From the NCBI GenBank assembly GCA_022448005.1, contig JAKUTK010000016.1:1-42561 (forward strand): a stretch of DNA of 42,561 nt, in the 5' to 3' direction. Positions 24,251 to 36,069 of this stretch are shown here, one piece after another. Positions within the stretch are counted from its first letter, which is position 1. Every line of letters starts with the position of its first letter. The stretch is from Pseudomonas sp. (lineage in GTDB: Bacteria > Pseudomonadota > Gammaproteobacteria > Pseudomonadales > Pseudomonadaceae). Position numbers and translations under genes: made by a program. Under the pieces are notes generated by a model. The model did not search any database. It saw only the letters and a list, made by a program, of their open reading frames with translations, and was not told where the DNA came from.

Positions 24251-24330
24251 CGTAGGGTGGATGACGCTTTTTTCATCCACCGTTGTTGGTAACAGTGGTG
24301 GTGGATGGGTGGAGCGTTATCCACCCTACG
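24251..24330. repeat. 80-bp palindromic repeat element between cobO and cobB
   Basis: The outer arms CGTAGGGTGGATGACGCT (24251-24268) and AGCGTTATCCACCCTACG (24313-24330) pair over 18 bp with one G-T mismatch. Inside, CATCCACC (24274-24281) pairs with GGTGGATG (24300-24307). No coding sequence is present. From memory, GTAGGGTGGAT palindromes are scattered through genomes of the stutzeri group, so this looks like one copy of a dispersed non-autonomous element. Only one copy occurs in this window. It interrupts an operon that otherwise has 4-bp overlaps, and its hairpin may affect expression of cobB and later genes. Confidence 0.75.
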
Positions 24331-24382
24331 GTGCCACACCATGTTCACAGGGCTCGATCTCCGTCGCGAGTGCGATTGCACG

Positions 24383-25678
24383 ATGAGCGGGCCACGCCAG
24401 TGCCCAGCCCTACTGATAGCCGCACCCGCCTCAGGCCAGGGTAAAACCACCGTAACGGCTGGCCTGGCTCGCTTGCATACGCGCCAAGGCAAACGCGTGC
24501 GTGTCTTTAAGTGCGGCCCGGATTTCCTCGACCCGATGGTTCTGGCGCGCGCCAGTGGCCACCCGGTCTATCAACTCGATCTGTGGATGGTGGGGGAGGC
24601 GGAAAGCCGTCGCCTGCTTTGGGAAGCGGCGCGCGATGCCGATCTGATTCTTATCGAAGGGGTCATGGGTCTGTTCGATGGCACGCCCTCGGCAGCGGAT
24701 CTGGCGCGCCAGTTCGGAGTACCGGTTTTGGCGGTAGTCGATGGTTCGGCGATGGCACAGACCTTCGGAGCGCTCGCCCACGGTTTGGCCAGTTATCAGC
24801 CGGATTTGCCGTTTGCCGGTGTGTTGGCCAACCGGGTCGGTAGCAGCCGACACGGTGAAATCCTTCGGGACTGCCTGCCTGAGAATCTTGGCTGGTTCGG
24901 CGCCCTGCCGCGCGCTGAATCCGTTGGCTTGCCCAGCCGCCATCTGGGTCTCGTACAGGCGCAGGAACTGGCCGATCTGGACGCCCGACTCGACGCGGCT
25001 GCCGACGCCTTGGCGGCGAGCGCGGATTGCAGCCTGCCCGCATCGATCAGCTTTCCGCCACCGGCACCCGAGACACTGCCGAAACTGTTGAGCGGGGTGC
25101 GTATCGGTGTGGCACGTGACGCCGCTTTCTCGTTCGTCTATCAGGCCAATCTCGATCTGTTGCAAGCGCTGGGCGCGGAGCTGCTGTTCTTCTCACCACT
25201 GCGATTTTCCCGTTTGCCTGCCGTGGACAGTCTTTATCTGCCGGGCGGCTACCCGGAGCTGCATCTGCGAGCGTTGAGCCGCAACCATGCGATGGCCGAG
25301 GCGATACGCGCTCATCACGATGCAGGCAAGCCAATGCTTGCCGAATGTGGCGGCATGCTTTATCTGCTCGACGGCCTGACCGGCCAGGACGGGATCCGGG
25401 AAAGCATGCTCGGCTTGATTCCTGGCGAGGCGCAGATGCAGAAGCGCTTTACCGCACTGGCGCTGCAGGAGGTGCAACTGCCGGAAGGACGCCTGCGTGG
25501 CCACACCTTTCACCATTCCTCGCTCGAATCGCCAATGCAGCCACTGGCGAGAGGCGAATGCCCGAACTACAAAAGAACGGCTGAGGCGGTGTACCGGCAG
25601 GGTCGGCTGACGGCTTCCTATATTCACTTCTACATGCCGTCCGATCCCGTCGCGGCGGCGGCGATGCTCTGTCCATGA
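24383..25678 (+). CDS. cobB: Cobyrinate a,c-diamide synthase
   Basis: This glutamine-dependent enzyme amidates the a and c side chains of (hydrogeno)byrinate (CobB/CbiA family). The 431-residue protein has an N-terminal ATPase domain with the P-loop APASGQGKTTVT, FKCGPDFLDP, EGVMGLFDG and, at the C-terminus, a class I glutamine amidotransferase domain with YLPGGYPELH, MLAECGGMLYLLDG (nucleophile Cys), GHTFHHSSLE and ASYIHFYMPS (catalytic His). ATG 24383 begins the conserved N-terminus; no good ribosome binding site precedes it. An upstream in-frame start at 24305 would lie in the repeat and is rejected. The stop overlaps bluB (ATGA). Confidence 0.96.
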   Translation: MSGPRQCPALLIAAPASGQGKTTVTAGLARLHTRQGKRVRVFKCGPDFLDPMVLARASGHPVYQLDLWMVGEAESRRLLWEAARDADLILIEGVMGLFDGTPSAADLARQFGVPVLAVVDGSAMAQTFGALAHGLASYQPDLPFAGVLANRVGSSRHGEILRDCLPENLGWFGALPRAESVGLPSRHLGLVQAQELADLDARLDAAADALAASADCSLPASISFPPPAPETLPKLLSGVRIGVARDAAFSFVYQANLDLLQALGAELLFFSPLRFSRLPAVDSLYLPGGYPELHLRALSRNHAMAEAIRAHHDAGKPMLAECGGMLYLLDGLTGQDGIRESMLGLIPGEAQMQKRFTALALQEVQLPEGRLRGHTFHHSSLESPMQPLARGECPNYKRTAEAVYRQGRLTASYIHFYMPSDPVAAAAMLCP

Positions 25679-26325
25679 GCGAGTTTGCCTTTACCGAGGA
25701 GCAGCGCGCTGGCGTGTACCGGGCGATTGGCGAACGTCGCGACATGCGGCATTTCAGCGGAGGCGAGGTTGCACCCGAGTTGCTGGCGCGCCTGCTCGAG
25801 GCCGCGCATCAGGCGCCTAGCGTGGGCTTGATGCAGCCTTGGCGTTTTCTGCGTATCAGCCTTCCTGAATTGCGAAGCGCCATTGCCGATCTGGTCGAGG
25901 AGGAGCGACTCCTGACCGCTGCGGCGCTGGGCGAGCGTGGCGAGGCGTTCATGAAGCTCAAGGTTGAGGGCATTCACGATTGCGCTGAGTTGCTGGTCGT
26001 CGCGTTGATGGAGGGTCGCGAGGCCCATGTGTTTGGCCGTCGCACAATGCCGGACATGGACCTCGCTTCGGCTGCCTGTGCGATCCAGAATCTCTGGCTC
26101 GCTGCGCGGGCCGAGGGTCTGGGCATGGGTTGGGTATCGCTGTTCGATCCTCAAGCGCTAGCCGATCTGCTGCAGATGCCCACGGGGGCCAAGCCGGTTG
26201 CGGTGATTTGCCTTGGCCCGGTGGCTGAGTTCTACCCTGCGCCAATGCTCGCGCTTGAAGGTTGGACCCAGCCGCGACAACTCACTGAGTTGCTGTTCGA
26301 TAATTACTGGGGTCAGCAGTCGTGA
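25675..26325 (+). CDS. bluB: 5,6-dimethylbenzimidazole synthase
   Basis: BluB cannibalises reduced FMN with oxygen to make dimethylbenzimidazole, the lower base of B12. The 216-residue nitroreductase-fold protein shows [67 protein letters not shown] and [16 protein letters not shown]. The [15 protein letters not shown] and [12 protein letters not shown] stretches separate BluB from ordinary nitroreductases. Because the reaction needs oxygen, the organism makes the base aerobically. It overlaps cobB by 4 bp and cbiB by 4 bp. Confidence 0.95.
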   Translation: MSEFAFTEEQRAGVYRAIGERRDMRHFSGGEVAPELLARLLEAAHQAPSVGLMQPWRFLRISLPELRSAIADLVEEERLLTAAALGERGEAFMKLKVEGIHDCAELLVVALMEGREAHVFGRRTMPDMDLASAACAIQNLWLAARAEGLGMGWVSLFDPQALADLLQMPTGAKPVAVICLGPVAEFYPAPMLALEGWTQPRQLTELLFDNYWGQQS

Positions 26326-27233
26326 GCGTGGCCCTAAGCTGTTTAGCGGGGGTTGCGCTGGATGCGGCACTCGGCGAACCGCGTCGCGGCCATCCCCTGG
26401 TCGCGTTCGGCAAGCTGGCCGATCGGCTCGAGCGTCATTTCAACGGACCCGGCGGTCGCGGCTGGCGCAGCCATGGCGTTACCGCCTGGTGCCTCGCCGT
26501 GCTGCCGCTGACGGCATTAGCGTGGCTGCTCGGTTCGCTGCCAACTGTTGGCTGGCTGGTCGAGATCTGCTTGCTCTACATGGCGCTGGGACTGCGCAGC
26601 CTTGGCGATCATCTAATGCCGGTCGCCCGTGCGCTGCGCCAGGGTGATTTGACCGAGGCGCGCCAGCGCGTCGGTTTCATCGTCAGCCGCGATACACGTG
26701 AACTCGACGAGCAGGGCGTCGCCCGAGCCGCAACCGAGTCCGCATTGGAAAATGGCAGCGATGCGGTATTCGCCGCGCTGTTCTGGTTCGTGCTGGCAGG
26801 CGCACCCGGTGTGGTGCTGTACCGACTGAGCAATACGCTCGATGCCATGTGGGGCTACCGCAACGAGCGCTTCGAGCGATTCGGCTGGGCCGCAGCGCGT
26901 ATCGATGATGTGCTCAATTACGTCCCGGCCAGGCTGGTTGCGCTCACATATGCGCTGCTGGGCCAGACGCGGCGAGCCTGGCATTGCTGGCGCACGCAAG
27001 CGCCGCTGTGGGACAGCCCCAACGCCGGCCCCGTAATGGCTGCTGGGGCCGGTGCGCTAGGCGTGGCGCTGGGCGGTCCAGCCGTGTACCACGGCGAGGT
27101 ACATCATCGACCCGTGCTCGGAGAAGGCGAAGCGCCTCAGTCTCGAGATATCGAGCGCGCGCTGGACATGGTCTGGGCCGGCGTCGGTCTGTGGTTGCTG
27201 GCATTGCTGCTTGGGGGCTGGCTGGATGCTTGA
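26322..27233 (+). CDS. cbiB: Adenosylcobinamide-phosphate synthase (CbiB; CobD in Pseudomonas naming)
   Basis: This membrane enzyme attaches aminopropanol or its phosphate to adenosylcobyric acid. The 303-residue protein starts at GTG 26322 (overlapping the bluB stop as GTGA) and contains [94 protein letters not shown] and [26 protein letters not shown], all typical of CbiB. About four to five membrane segments are visible. The last 8 bp overlap the decarboxylase gene that makes its aminopropanol phosphate substrate. Confidence 0.96.
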   Translation: MSVALSCLAGVALDAALGEPRRGHPLVAFGKLADRLERHFNGPGGRGWRSHGVTAWCLAVLPLTALAWLLGSLPTVGWLVEICLLYMALGLRSLGDHLMPVARALRQGDLTEARQRVGFIVSRDTRELDEQGVARAATESALENGSDAVFAALFWFVLAGAPGVVLYRLSNTLDAMWGYRNERFERFGWAAARIDDVLNYVPARLVALTYALLGQTRRAWHCWRTQAPLWDSPNAGPVMAAGAGALGVALGGPAVYHGEVHHRPVLGEGEAPQSRDIERALDMVWAGVGLWLLALLLGGWLDA

Positions 27234-28218
27234 GCACGGCGGAAAACTGCGCAGGGCGGCCGAGCACTTTGATATACCGCTGCACGATTGGCTGGATCTA
27301 TCTACCGGCATTGCGCCCTACGGTTTAGATCTGCCGGCTATTCCCAGCGAAACCTGGCTGCGCCTACCGGAAACCGAAGACGAATTGGAAGCAGCTGCGC
27401 AGCGCTATTTTGGTGCCGCCTCGCTGTTGCCAGTGGCTGGCTCTCAGGCTGCGATCCAGATGTTGCCGCGCTTGCGCAGGCCATTGCAGGTCGGAATCGT
27501 CTCGCCCTGTTATGCGGAACATGCCGAGGCCTGGCGCCGCGAAGGGCATCGTCTCAGCGAATTCAGCGAGGGCAGTGTGCCGCGGGCGCTCGACGGGCTT
27601 GATGTGCTGGTCGTGGTCAATCCGAACAACCCCACCGGCCGCCTGTTGCCACCGGAGCAGTTGCTCGACTGGCATGGTTGTCTTGCCGAGCGTGGTGGCT
27701 GGCTGATTGTCGACGAAGCTTTCATGGACCCAACCCCGTCTCACAGCTTGGCCCCGCATAGCCACTTACCAGGGCTGATCGTCTTGCGCTCGTTCGGCAA
27801 GTTTTTCGGCATGGCCGGTGCGCGGCTGGGTTTCGTGCTGGCGGAGCAAGGCTTGCTGTCCGTGCTCGGCGATGCCCTTGGGCCATGGCCGATTGCCGGC
27901 CCGTCACGTTTCATCGGCACCGTCTTGCTTGGTGATCGTGAGGGGCAGCACCGTCAACGCGAGCGCTTGCGAAGCGATAGCGAGCGACTGGCGCAGCTGC
28001 TTACAGAGCAGGGGTTGCCGCCCACCGGGGGCTGCTGGCTTTTTCATTGGGTTGTGACGGAGGAAGCCACGATGCTCCATGAGTTTCTGGCCTGCCAGGG
28101 CATTCTGGTGCGTCGCTTCCTGTATCCGTCGAGTGTGCGCTTCGGGCTGCCGGTGGACGAAGCCGGATGGGCGCGGCTGACCCGGGCGCTAATCAGCTAT
28201 CAGGCGGTACGCACATGA
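27226..28218 (+). CDS. cobD: Threonine-phosphate decarboxylase (CobD; CobC in Pseudomonas naming)
   Basis: A PLP enzyme of the histidinol-phosphate aminotransferase fold that decarboxylates threonine phosphate to (R)-1-aminopropan-2-yl phosphate, the linker of the nucleotide loop. The 330-residue protein begins [32 protein letters not shown], and has [47 protein letters not shown] (Schiff-base Lys) and the C-terminal VRFGLP. ATG 27226 has GGGGGC 7 nt upstream and overlaps the end of cbiB by 8 bp. Its stop overlaps cobQ. Confidence 0.95.
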   Translation: MLEHGGKLRRAAEHFDIPLHDWLDLSTGIAPYGLDLPAIPSETWLRLPETEDELEAAAQRYFGAASLLPVAGSQAAIQMLPRLRRPLQVGIVSPCYAEHAEAWRREGHRLSEFSEGSVPRALDGLDVLVVVNPNNPTGRLLPPEQLLDWHGCLAERGGWLIVDEAFMDPTPSHSLAPHSHLPGLIVLRSFGKFFGMAGARLGFVLAEQGLLSVLGDALGPWPIAGPSRFIGTVLLGDREGQHRQRERLRSDSERLAQLLTEQGLPPTGGCWLFHWVVTEEATMLHEFLACQGILVRRFLYPSSVRFGLPVDEAGWARLTRALISYQAVRT

Positions 28219-29684
28219 GCACCTTGATGGTTCAGGGCACAACCTCCGATGCCGGCAAGAGCACCTTGGTGACCGCGCTGTGTCGCTGGCTCAAGCGTCA
28301 AGGTGTCACTGTCGTGCCTTTCAAACCGCAGAACATGGCGCTGAACAGCGCGGTTACCGCCGACGGTGGCGAGATCGGGCGTGCTCAAGCGGTGCAGGCC
28401 CAGGCCGCCGGCTTGCCGCCGCACACCGACATGAATCCAATCCTGCTCAAGCCCAACAGCGATGTGGGCGCGCAGGTCATCATTCACGGCCAAGCCGTCG
28501 GCAACATGGATGCGGTGGCCTATCACGACTACAAACGCGTGGCGATGGAGGCGGCGCTGGCATCGCACCGGCGCCTGCGCGATGCCTATCAGGTGGTAAT
28601 GGTCGAAGGCGCGGGTTCGCCGGCCGAGATCAATCTGCGCGCCAACGATATCGCCAACATGGGCTTCGCCGAAGCGGTCGACTGCCCGGTGATCCTGATC
28701 GCCGATATCGACAAGGGCGGCGTGTTCGCGCACCTGGTCGGCACGCTGGAATTGCTCAGCCCCAGTGAGCAGGCGCGGGTCAAAGGCTTCGTGATCAACC
28801 GCTTTCGCGGCGATATTGCCCTGCTGCAGCCGGGCCTCGACTGGCTCGAACAGCGAACAGGCAAGCCCGTTCTCGGGGTGCTGCCATACCTTATGGATTT
28901 CCACCTCGAAGCAGAGGACGCCGTCGACGTGCGTCAGTCCGCGAAGAACGAGCAGACCTTGAAGGTCGTGGTGCCGGTCCTGCCGCGTATCAGCAATCAC
29001 ACCGACTTCGATCCGCTGCGTTTGCATCCTCAGGTTGATCTGCGTTTCGTCGGGCCCGGACAAGCGGTCCCGCCTGCGGACCTGATTGTCCTGCCGGGAT
29101 CGAAAAGCGTGTGCGCTGACCTCGCATGGCTGCGCGAGCAAGGATGGGAGCCGGCCATCCAACGGCATCTGCGCTACGGCGGCAAGGTGCTAGGGATTTG
29201 TGGCGGCCTGCAGATGCTGGGCGACGCAATTGCCGACCCGCTGGGGCTGGAAGGACCGGCTGGACAAAGCGACGGGCTGGGACTGCTGAGGTTTTCCACA
29301 ACGCTGGCTGCGCACAAGCAGCTGCGCAACGTCCGGGGTCGACTGGCGATTGATGGCGCCGACATCACCGGCTACGAGATTCACGCGGGCATCAGTGACG
29401 GACCGGCACTGGAGCGTGCTGCCGTACGACTCGAAGAGGGGCGCGGTGACGGTGCGATCAGCGAGGATGGCCAGGTGCTCGGCACCTACCTCCATGGCCT
29501 GTTCGAGTCTCCCGCTGCTTGCGAGTCACTGTTGCGCTGGGCCGGGCTGGAGAAGGCGCAGCGGGTCGATTACCAGGCACTGCGCGAACGCGATATCGAG
29601 CGCCTGGCGGATCTGGTGGACAAGCATTTGGACGCCTCGCACCTGTTGGCGCTCTGCGGGCTATCAAGGGAGACGGGGGCATGA
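28215..29684 (+). CDS. cobQ: Cobyric acid synthase
   Basis: CobQ amidates the b, d, e and g side chains of adenosylcobyrinate a,c-diamide using glutamine. The 489-residue protein has an N-terminal P-loop domain ([56 protein letters not shown]) and a C-terminal amidotransferase domain with [27 protein letters not shown] (nucleophile Cys), GYEIHAG and GTYLHGLFE (catalytic His). The length is as expected. It overlaps cobD by 4 bp and cobU by 4 bp, in the centre of the operon. Confidence 0.97.
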   Translation: MSTLMVQGTTSDAGKSTLVTALCRWLKRQGVTVVPFKPQNMALNSAVTADGGEIGRAQAVQAQAAGLPPHTDMNPILLKPNSDVGAQVIIHGQAVGNMDAVAYHDYKRVAMEAALASHRRLRDAYQVVMVEGAGSPAEINLRANDIANMGFAEAVDCPVILIADIDKGGVFAHLVGTLELLSPSEQARVKGFVINRFRGDIALLQPGLDWLEQRTGKPVLGVLPYLMDFHLEAEDAVDVRQSAKNEQTLKVVVPVLPRISNHTDFDPLRLHPQVDLRFVGPGQAVPPADLIVLPGSKSVCADLAWLREQGWEPAIQRHLRYGGKVLGICGGLQMLGDAIADPLGLEGPAGQSDGLGLLRFSTTLAAHKQLRNVRGRLAIDGADITGYEIHAGISDGPALERAAVRLEEGRGDGAISEDGQVLGTYLHGLFESPAACESLLRWAGLEKAQRVDYQALRERDIERLADLVDKHLDASHLLALCGLSRETGA

Positions 29685-30202
29685 TTGAGCTCATCCTCGG
29701 TGGGGCGCGGTCCGGCAAGAGTCGGTTGGCCGAGCGGCTTGCCGTTGAAAGTGGTCTGGCGGTCACCTACATCGCCACGAGCCAGCCGCTTGACGGCGAG
29801 ATGAGCGAGCGCATCGCTCATCACCGTGCCCGGCGCCCTGCCAGCTGGGTGCTGATTGAAGAACCGCTGGCGCTGGCTTCAATCCTGCGTGAACACGCCC
29901 GAGCGGATCGCTGCCTGTTGGTGGACTGCCTGACACTCTGGCTTACCAATCTGCTGATGCTGGACGACGCGAGTCGCCTGGTTGAGGAGCGCAATGCCTT
30001 GCTCGAGTGTCTTCATGAGCTGCCGGGACGGGTACTGATGGTGAGCAATGAAACCGGGCTGGGTGTGGTGCCGCTGGGTGAGCTGACCCGCCGTTATGTC
30101 GATGAAACCGGCCTGTTACATCAAGCCCTCGCCGAGCGTTGTCAGCGGGTGATCTTTACCGTGGCGGGCTTGCCAATGACCCTTAAAGGAGTGGCGCTTT
30201 GA
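29681..30202 (+). CDS. cobU: Adenosylcobinamide kinase / adenosylcobinamide-phosphate guanylyltransferase
   Basis: CobU (CobP) phosphorylates adenosylcobinamide and then attaches GMP, activating it for joining to ribazole. The 173-residue protein has the P-loop [13 protein letters not shown], then [27 protein letters not shown] (HHRARRP includes the guanylylated His), [14 protein letters not shown] and [30 protein letters not shown] 29681 overlaps the cobQ stop, and the end overlaps cobT (TTGA). Confidence 0.96.
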   Translation: MIELILGGARSGKSRLAERLAVESGLAVTYIATSQPLDGEMSERIAHHRARRPASWVLIEEPLALASILREHARADRCLLVDCLTLWLTNLLMLDDASRLVEERNALLECLHELPGRVLMVSNETGLGVVPLGELTRRYVDETGLLHQALAERCQRVIFTVAGLPMTLKGVAL

Positions 30203-31248
30203 ACACGCAGTGGTGGTTGGAGGCCTGCCGGGTACCGGACGAAGTGGCACGCCGGGCGGCACAGCAGCGCGATGCTCAGCTGACTAAACCGGCGGGTGCG
30301 CTTGGGCGTATCGACTCGGTGATCCCCCAGCTGGCGGCTTTGCAGGGGCGTGAACGCCCGTCATTGAAGCATGTGTTTATTGCCATTTTCGCCGGAGACC
30401 ACGGCGTTGCCGAGGAAGGCGTTTCTGCGTTCCCGCAATCAGTCACTGCTCAGATGCTTGGCAATTTCGTCAACGGCGGCGCCGCGATCAGTGTGCTTGC
30501 CAAGCAGCTCGACGCGATGCTGGAGGTGATTGATCTGGGAACGGTGGCTCCGTTGTCGCTGCCTCGGGTGCGCCATCTTTCGCTGGGGCCGGGCACCCGC
30601 AATTTCACCGGAGAATCGGCCATGAGTGCCGAAACCTGCCAGCTCGCCATGGAGGCTGGGCGCGACACTGTGCTGCGGGCGCAGCAACAGCGCAGCGAGC
30701 TGTTCATCGGCGGCGAAATGGGCATCGGCAATACCACTACTGCGGCGGCGCTGGCCTGCGCCTTGCTGGGTTGCGCGCCGCACGAACTGGCTGGGCCGGG
30801 CACCGGCCTGGATGCGGCGGGTATTGCCCATAAGAGTGCAGTCATCGAGCGGGCGCTGGCGCTGCATGTGGGGCCGCACGACACCCTCGGCTGGATGCAG
30901 CGGCTCGGTGGTTTCGAACTGGCTGCGCTCACCGGCGCCTATTTAGCGTGCGCGCAGCAAGGCATCGTCGTGCTGGTCGACGGCTTTATCTGCAGTGTGG
31001 CGGCGCTGTGTGCGGTGCGTCTGAACCCAGCCTGTCGTGACTGGCTGATCTTCGCGCATCGGTCGGCCGAGCCGGGCCATCTCGCTGTGCTTAAAGCCTT
31101 GGATGCGCACCCGCTCTTGGATCTCGGTCTGCGGCTAGGCGAGGGCAGCGGCGCGGCGCTGGCGGTTCCGCTGCTTCGGCTGGCCTGCGCGCTTCACGAC
31201 GGCATGGCCACGTTCGACGAAGCCGCTGTCGCGGCGAAGCACTCATGA
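30199..31248 (+). CDS. cobT: Nicotinate-nucleotide-dimethylbenzimidazole phosphoribosyltransferase
   Basis: CobT makes alpha-ribazole phosphate from dimethylbenzimidazole and nicotinate mononucleotide. The 349-residue protein starts at TTG 30199 in a TTGA overlap with cobU. Family motifs are [74 protein letters not shown] and [15 protein letters not shown], with the catalytic Glu in the last Thr-Phe-Asp-Glu-Ala stretch. The base it uses is supplied by BluB in the same operon. The end overlaps the phosphatase gene by 4 bp. Confidence 0.96.
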   Translation: MNTQWWLEACRVPDEVARRAAQQRDAQLTKPAGALGRIDSVIPQLAALQGRERPSLKHVFIAIFAGDHGVAEEGVSAFPQSVTAQMLGNFVNGGAAISVLAKQLDAMLEVIDLGTVAPLSLPRVRHLSLGPGTRNFTGESAMSAETCQLAMEAGRDTVLRAQQQRSELFIGGEMGIGNTTTAAALACALLGCAPHELAGPGTGLDAAGIAHKSAVIERALALHVGPHDTLGWMQRLGGFELAALTGAYLACAQQGIVVLVDGFICSVAALCAVRLNPACRDWLIFAHRSAEPGHLAVLKALDAHPLLDLGLRLGEGSGAALAVPLLRLACALHDGMATFDEAAVAAKHS

Positions 31249-31838
31249 GCGTTCAGCTGGAGTTGCTGCGACATGGCGAAACCGAGTCCGGTGGCGGATT
31301 TCGGGGGCGGCTGGATGATGCGCTCACCGTAAAGGGTTGGCAGCAGATGCGTGCCGCCGTCGCCGGTGCCGGGCCTTGGGACCGAATCATCAGTTCGCCC
31401 CTGCGCCGCTGCGCGGACTTCGCGGCTGAACTCGCCGAGCAACAATCCCTTGAGCTCGATCTTGAGCCTGACCTGCGCGAGCTGAACTTTGGCGATTGGG
31501 AGGGGCGCACCGCCGCCGACCTGATGATCGATCAGAGCGAAGCCCTGGGGCGCTTCTGGAGCGACCCGTACGGCTTCACTCCGCCCGGAGCGGAGCCCGT
31601 CGCGGACTTTGAGAAGCGCGTGCTGGCGGCAATCGAGCGCCTGACCGATCGTTGCGCGGGCGAACGTTTATTGCTCGTCACCCACGCAGGCGTGATGCGG
31701 CTGTTGCTGGCAGAGGCCCGTGGTCTGCCGCGCGAATGTCTGTTGCAGGTCGAGGTTAGTCATGGCGCTTTGTTCGGCCTGAGAACCGGTTTCAACGACG
31801 CCACGCTCTGGCTGGAAGAACGATGCAGCCCTTTCTGA
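31245..31838 (+). CDS. Alpha-ribazole phosphatase family protein (histidine phosphatase)
   Basis: A 197-residue histidine phosphatase with [10 protein letters not shown] (phospho-His), [19 protein letters not shown] and [18 protein letters not shown] (second His). In this position it should dephosphorylate alpha-ribazole phosphate or the cobalamin phosphate in the last steps, the job of CobC in Salmonella naming. The name is left blank because cobC means a different enzyme in Pseudomonas nomenclature. It overlaps cobT by 4 bp and cobS by 16 bp. Confidence 0.9.
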   Translation: MSVQLELLRHGETESGGGFRGRLDDALTVKGWQQMRAAVAGAGPWDRIISSPLRRCADFAAELAEQQSLELDLEPDLRELNFGDWEGRTAADLMIDQSEALGRFWSDPYGFTPPGAEPVADFEKRVLAAIERLTDRCAGERLLLVTHAGVMRLLLAEARGLPRECLLQVEVSHGALFGLRTGFNDATLWLEERCSPF

Positions 31839-32554
31839 TTGCGCTGCAGTTTCTGACCTGCCTCCCGGTGCGGCTGCACAGCATCCCCGAGCCACGGTTG
31901 ATCGGCAGATCCCTGCTGTATTACCCGTTGGTGGGGTTGCTGCTGGGCGTCATGCTCTGTTTGCTCGGTATGGTTCTCGGCAATGCGGCGCCACCCTTGA
32001 AGGCCGCTTTGCTGCTGGCCGTGTGGGTCTGGCTGACCGGTGCGTTGCACCTCGATGGCCTGGCTGATAGCGCAGATGCCTGGCTGGGCGGCTTCGGCGA
32101 TCGGGAACGTACTCTGGCGATCATGAAAGACCCCTGCAGCGGGCCGGTTGCTGTCGCCGTGCTGGTGTTATTGCTGCTGTTGAAATTCGTCGCGCTATGC
32201 ACGCTGCTTGAGCAAGGCAACCTGTTGATGCTGTTGACAGTACCGCTGTTGGGGCGAAGCGCAATGTTGGGTTTATTTCTTACGACACCCTATGTGCGGC
32301 CGGGTGGTTTGGGCCAAGCATTGGCCGAACATATGCCGCGATCAGAAGCTCGTTTGGTGTTCGGGCTTATCGTGCTCGCTGGCGTGCTGATGGGAGCCAG
32401 TGGCTGGATTGCGCTGGGGGTTGCAGCGGCGGTTGGAATGCTAGTGCGTCGTTGTCTGCTCCGGCGTCTGGGCGGAACCACAGGCGACACGGCCGGAGCC
32501 TTGCTGGAACTGGTGGAATGCGCGGTGCTGGTTGGCCTGGCGCTGCTGGGCTAG
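31823..32554 (+). CDS. cobS: Adenosylcobinamide-GDP ribazoletransferase (cobalamin synthase)
   Basis: CobS joins adenosylcobinamide-GDP with alpha-ribazole (or its phosphate) at the membrane, completing the coenzyme. The 243-residue polytopic protein has FLTCLPVRLH, LYYPLVGLLLGVML, TGALHLDGLADSADAWLGGFGDRERTLAIMKDPCSGPVAV (metal-binding Asp cluster, family signature) and RRLGGTTGDTAGALLELVECAVLVGLAL. It is the last gene of the riboswitch-controlled operon, convergent with modC with 9 bp between the stops. No terminator is visible in that gap. Confidence 0.97.
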   Translation: MQPFLIALQFLTCLPVRLHSIPEPRLIGRSLLYYPLVGLLLGVMLCLLGMVLGNAAPPLKAALLLAVWVWLTGALHLDGLADSADAWLGGFGDRERTLAIMKDPCSGPVAVAVLVLLLLLKFVALCTLLEQGNLLMLLTVPLLGRSAMLGLFLTTPYVRPGGLGQALAEHMPRSEARLVFGLIVLAGVLMGASGWIALGVAAAVGMLVRRCLLRRLGGTTGDTAGALLELVECAVLVGLALLG

Positions 32555-32563
32555 GGCGAGCCC

Positions 32564-33655
32564 TCAACCCAGCAATGCGACTGTCTTGATCTGCGCCCAG
32601 AGCGCCTTGCCCTCGGAAACCCCGAGCTGATCGGCCGAGCGCCGCGTAATGCGCGCCAGCAGCGGTGTGCCTTGGGCGTCCAGGCGAACCAGAACATGGG
32701 CTGGCGTATCGGCGGTGACCACTTCAGCAACCCGCACCGGTAGCAGGTTGCTGATGCTGGTGCCTTCCGCACGTTCCAGCGTCAGGCTGACATCCCGCGC
32801 ATGGACGCGAAAGCGCAGCCGATGCCCGACCGCTTCGCTCCGCTGCGCCACCAGCACATCACCGCCCTGAAACGTCAGGCGAGTGAGGTGATAATCCAGG
32901 TCGTGTCCCGTAATTTCCGACTCGATGACAACGCCAGCATCCTCACCGAACGCGGTCGGCAGATCCAGGCGTGCCAGGGTTTCATGAAGTGCTCCCTGCG
33001 CCACGACCTTGCCCTCGTCGAGCAGGACCAGGTGGTCAGCCAGTCGCGCCACTTCGTCTGGCGCGTGGCTGACATAGAGCAGGGGGATATCCAGTTCGTC
33101 GTGCAAGCGTTCGAGGTACGGCAGGATTTCCTGTTTGCGCTTCACGTCGAGGGCAGCCAGAGGCTCGTCCATCAACAGCAGGCGAGGACTGGTAAGCAGG
33201 GCGCGCGCGATGCCGACCCGTTGCCTTTCTCCGCCGGAAAGCCGCTCCGGCATGCGCTCCAAGAGGTGCTCGATACCCAGCAACTCGACAGCCTGATCCC
33301 AAGCGACGCGCCGGTCCTGTGATGGGACGCGCTTCATGCCGAATTCGAGATTGCCTTTGACGGACAGGTGCGCGAACAGATTGGCATCCTGAAACACATA
33401 ACCAATCGGGCGCTGATGCGGTGGCACTAACCACTGGCGGCTCGAGTCTTGCCAGCAGTCGCCATTAACCACCAGTGTTCCGGTGCTGCTGCGCTCGAGC
33501 CCGGCGATGCAGCGCAAGCAACTGGTCTTGCCCGAGCCCGAAGGACCGAACAGAGCGGTAACACCTCGCCCCGGTAGTTCGACATCGACGTCCAGCGTGA
33601 AGCCTGGATGGGTCAGGCGCAGGCGAGCATGGATCCCGCTCGGGTTGCTGGTCAT
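32564..33655 (-). CDS. modC: Molybdate ABC transporter ATP-binding protein ModC
   Basis: ModC energises molybdate uptake. The 363-residue protein starts at ATG 33655 and contains Walker [11 protein letters not shown], the ModC-typical [28 protein letters not shown], signature [17 protein letters not shown], Walker [29 protein letters not shown] and a C-terminal Mop (TOBE) domain from about residue 290 ([33 protein letters not shown]) that senses bound oxyanion. The frame stays open far upstream through modB, but the conserved start and ATGA overlap with modB define the gene. Confidence 0.97.
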   Translation of the reverse strand: MTSNPSGIHARLRLTHPGFTLDVDVELPGRGVTALFGPSGSGKTSCLRCIAGLERSSTGTLVVNGDCWQDSSRQWLVPPHQRPIGYVFQDANLFAHLSVKGNLEFGMKRVPSQDRRVAWDQAVELLGIEHLLERMPERLSGGERQRVGIARALLTSPRLLLMDEPLAALDVKRKQEILPYLERLHDELDIPLLYVSHAPDEVARLADHLVLLDEGKVVAQGALHETLARLDLPTAFGEDAGVVIESEITGHDLDYHLTRLTFQGGDVLVAQRSEAVGHRLRFRVHARDVSLTLERAEGTSISNLLPVRVAEVVTADTPAHVLVRLDAQGTPLLARITRRSADQLGVSEGKALWAQIKTVALLG

Positions 33656-34344
33656 CCGCGCCACCCCTGCCGAATGGGGCTCGCATAGAGCGTGAGCAGT
33701 ACAAGAAAGGAAAACAGCAGCATCCCACCGGCGAGCCAGTGTGCCTGGGTGTATTCCAAGGCTTCGACGTGATCGTAGATCTGTACGGACAACACGCGGG
33801 TTTTCTCGGGGATGTTCCCGCCGATCATCAGCACGACACCAAACTCGCCCACCGTATGGGCGAAGCCGAGAATGCTGGCCGTTACGAAACCTGGCCGTGC
33901 CAGCGGCAATACGACGGTGAAGAAGGTGTCCAGCGGGCCCGCACGCAAGGTTGCTGCGGCTTCTAATGGACGTTCGCCAATCGCTTCGAAGGCGTTCTGC
34001 AACGGTTGCACCACGAAGGGCATCGAGTAGAAAACCGAGCCCACGACCAGGCCGGCAAAGGTGAACGGCAGGACGCCCATACCGAGCGTTTGGGTCAGTT
34101 GCCCAACGGGTCCATTGGGGCCCATCGCTACCAGCAGATAGAAGCCGAGCACACTGGGTGGAAGTACGAGAGGGAGCGCCACCACGGCGCCAATGGGGCC
34201 TTTCAGGCGTGAGCGGGTTCGTGCCAGCCACCATGCGATGGGGGTTCCGAGTAGTAACAGCAGAACGGTGGTGATGCTGGCGAGTTTAAGTGTCAGCCAT
34301 ATGGCAGAGAGGCTGGCGTCATCCAGAGTGGGCAATTCCATCAC
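33652..34344 (-). CDS. modB: Molybdate ABC transporter permease ModB
   Basis: ModB forms the membrane channel of the molybdate importer. The 230-residue protein has about five helices ([23 protein letters not shown] first) and the cytoplasmic EAA loop [29 protein letters not shown], which docks to Mod[19 protein letters not shown] and [22 protein letters not shown] are typical of ModB/CysW-type permeases. It starts immediately before (on the minus strand after) the modA stop and overlaps modC by 4 bp. Confidence 0.96.
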   Translation of the reverse strand: MMELPTLDDASLSAIWLTLKLASITTVLLLLLGTPIAWWLARTRSRLKGPIGAVVALPLVLPPSVLGFYLLVAMGPNGPVGQLTQTLGMGVLPFTFAGLVVGSVFYSMPFVVQPLQNAFEAIGERPLEAAATLRAGPLDTFFTVVLPLARPGFVTASILGFAHTVGEFGVVLMIGGNIPEKTRVLSVQIYDHVEALEYTQAHWLAGGMLLFSFLVLLTLYASPIRQGWRG

Positions 34345-35918
<1,574 letters not shown>

Positions 35919-35952
35919 GATCGGCTCCGGTCGTGGTGACCATTCTGGCAAG

Positions 35953-35976
35953 CGCTATATAGAGTTGTATATAGCG
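35953..35976. promoter_or_regulatory. ModE operator
   Basis: CGCTATATA (35953-35961) and TATATAGCG (35968-35976) are perfect inverted repeats with a 6-bp spacer, matching the known ModE box pattern of TATA-rich half-sites. The centre is about 47 bp before the modE start codon, so it most likely overlaps the promoter of modEABC. It is also 94 bp upstream of the divergent peroxidase gene, which could be affected. Confidence 0.85.
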
Positions 35977-36016
35977 TTTTTGTGGTGGCCCTTGTCTTGG
36001 CCGATAGACACCGTTG

Positions 36017-36036
36017 CTCCCGGCGTGACACGGGAG
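36017..36036. promoter_or_regulatory. Inverted repeat upstream of the glutathione peroxidase-like gene
   Basis: CTCCCG (36017-36022) and CGGGAG (36031-36036) are separated by 8 bp and lie 34 bp before the peroxidase start. It may be a regulator site or an mRNA hairpin. No matching regulator family was recognised. Confidence 0.3.
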
Positions 36037-36069
36037 TAGCGTGGCTTCGATTCCACCTGGAGCTCTGTT

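Noticed and set aside
24251..24330. CRISPR-like or insertion-sequence reading of the repeat
   Set aside because: There is one nested palindrome only, no spaced repeats, no transposase and no visible target-site duplication.
28200..29168. 322-codon open frame on the minus strand
   Set aside because: It is antisense to cobQ and shows no recognisable domain.
33656..34234. Upstream extension of modC in frame
   Set aside because: The open frame continues through modB but encodes nothing recognisable; conserved ModC starts at 33655 with the usual overlap.
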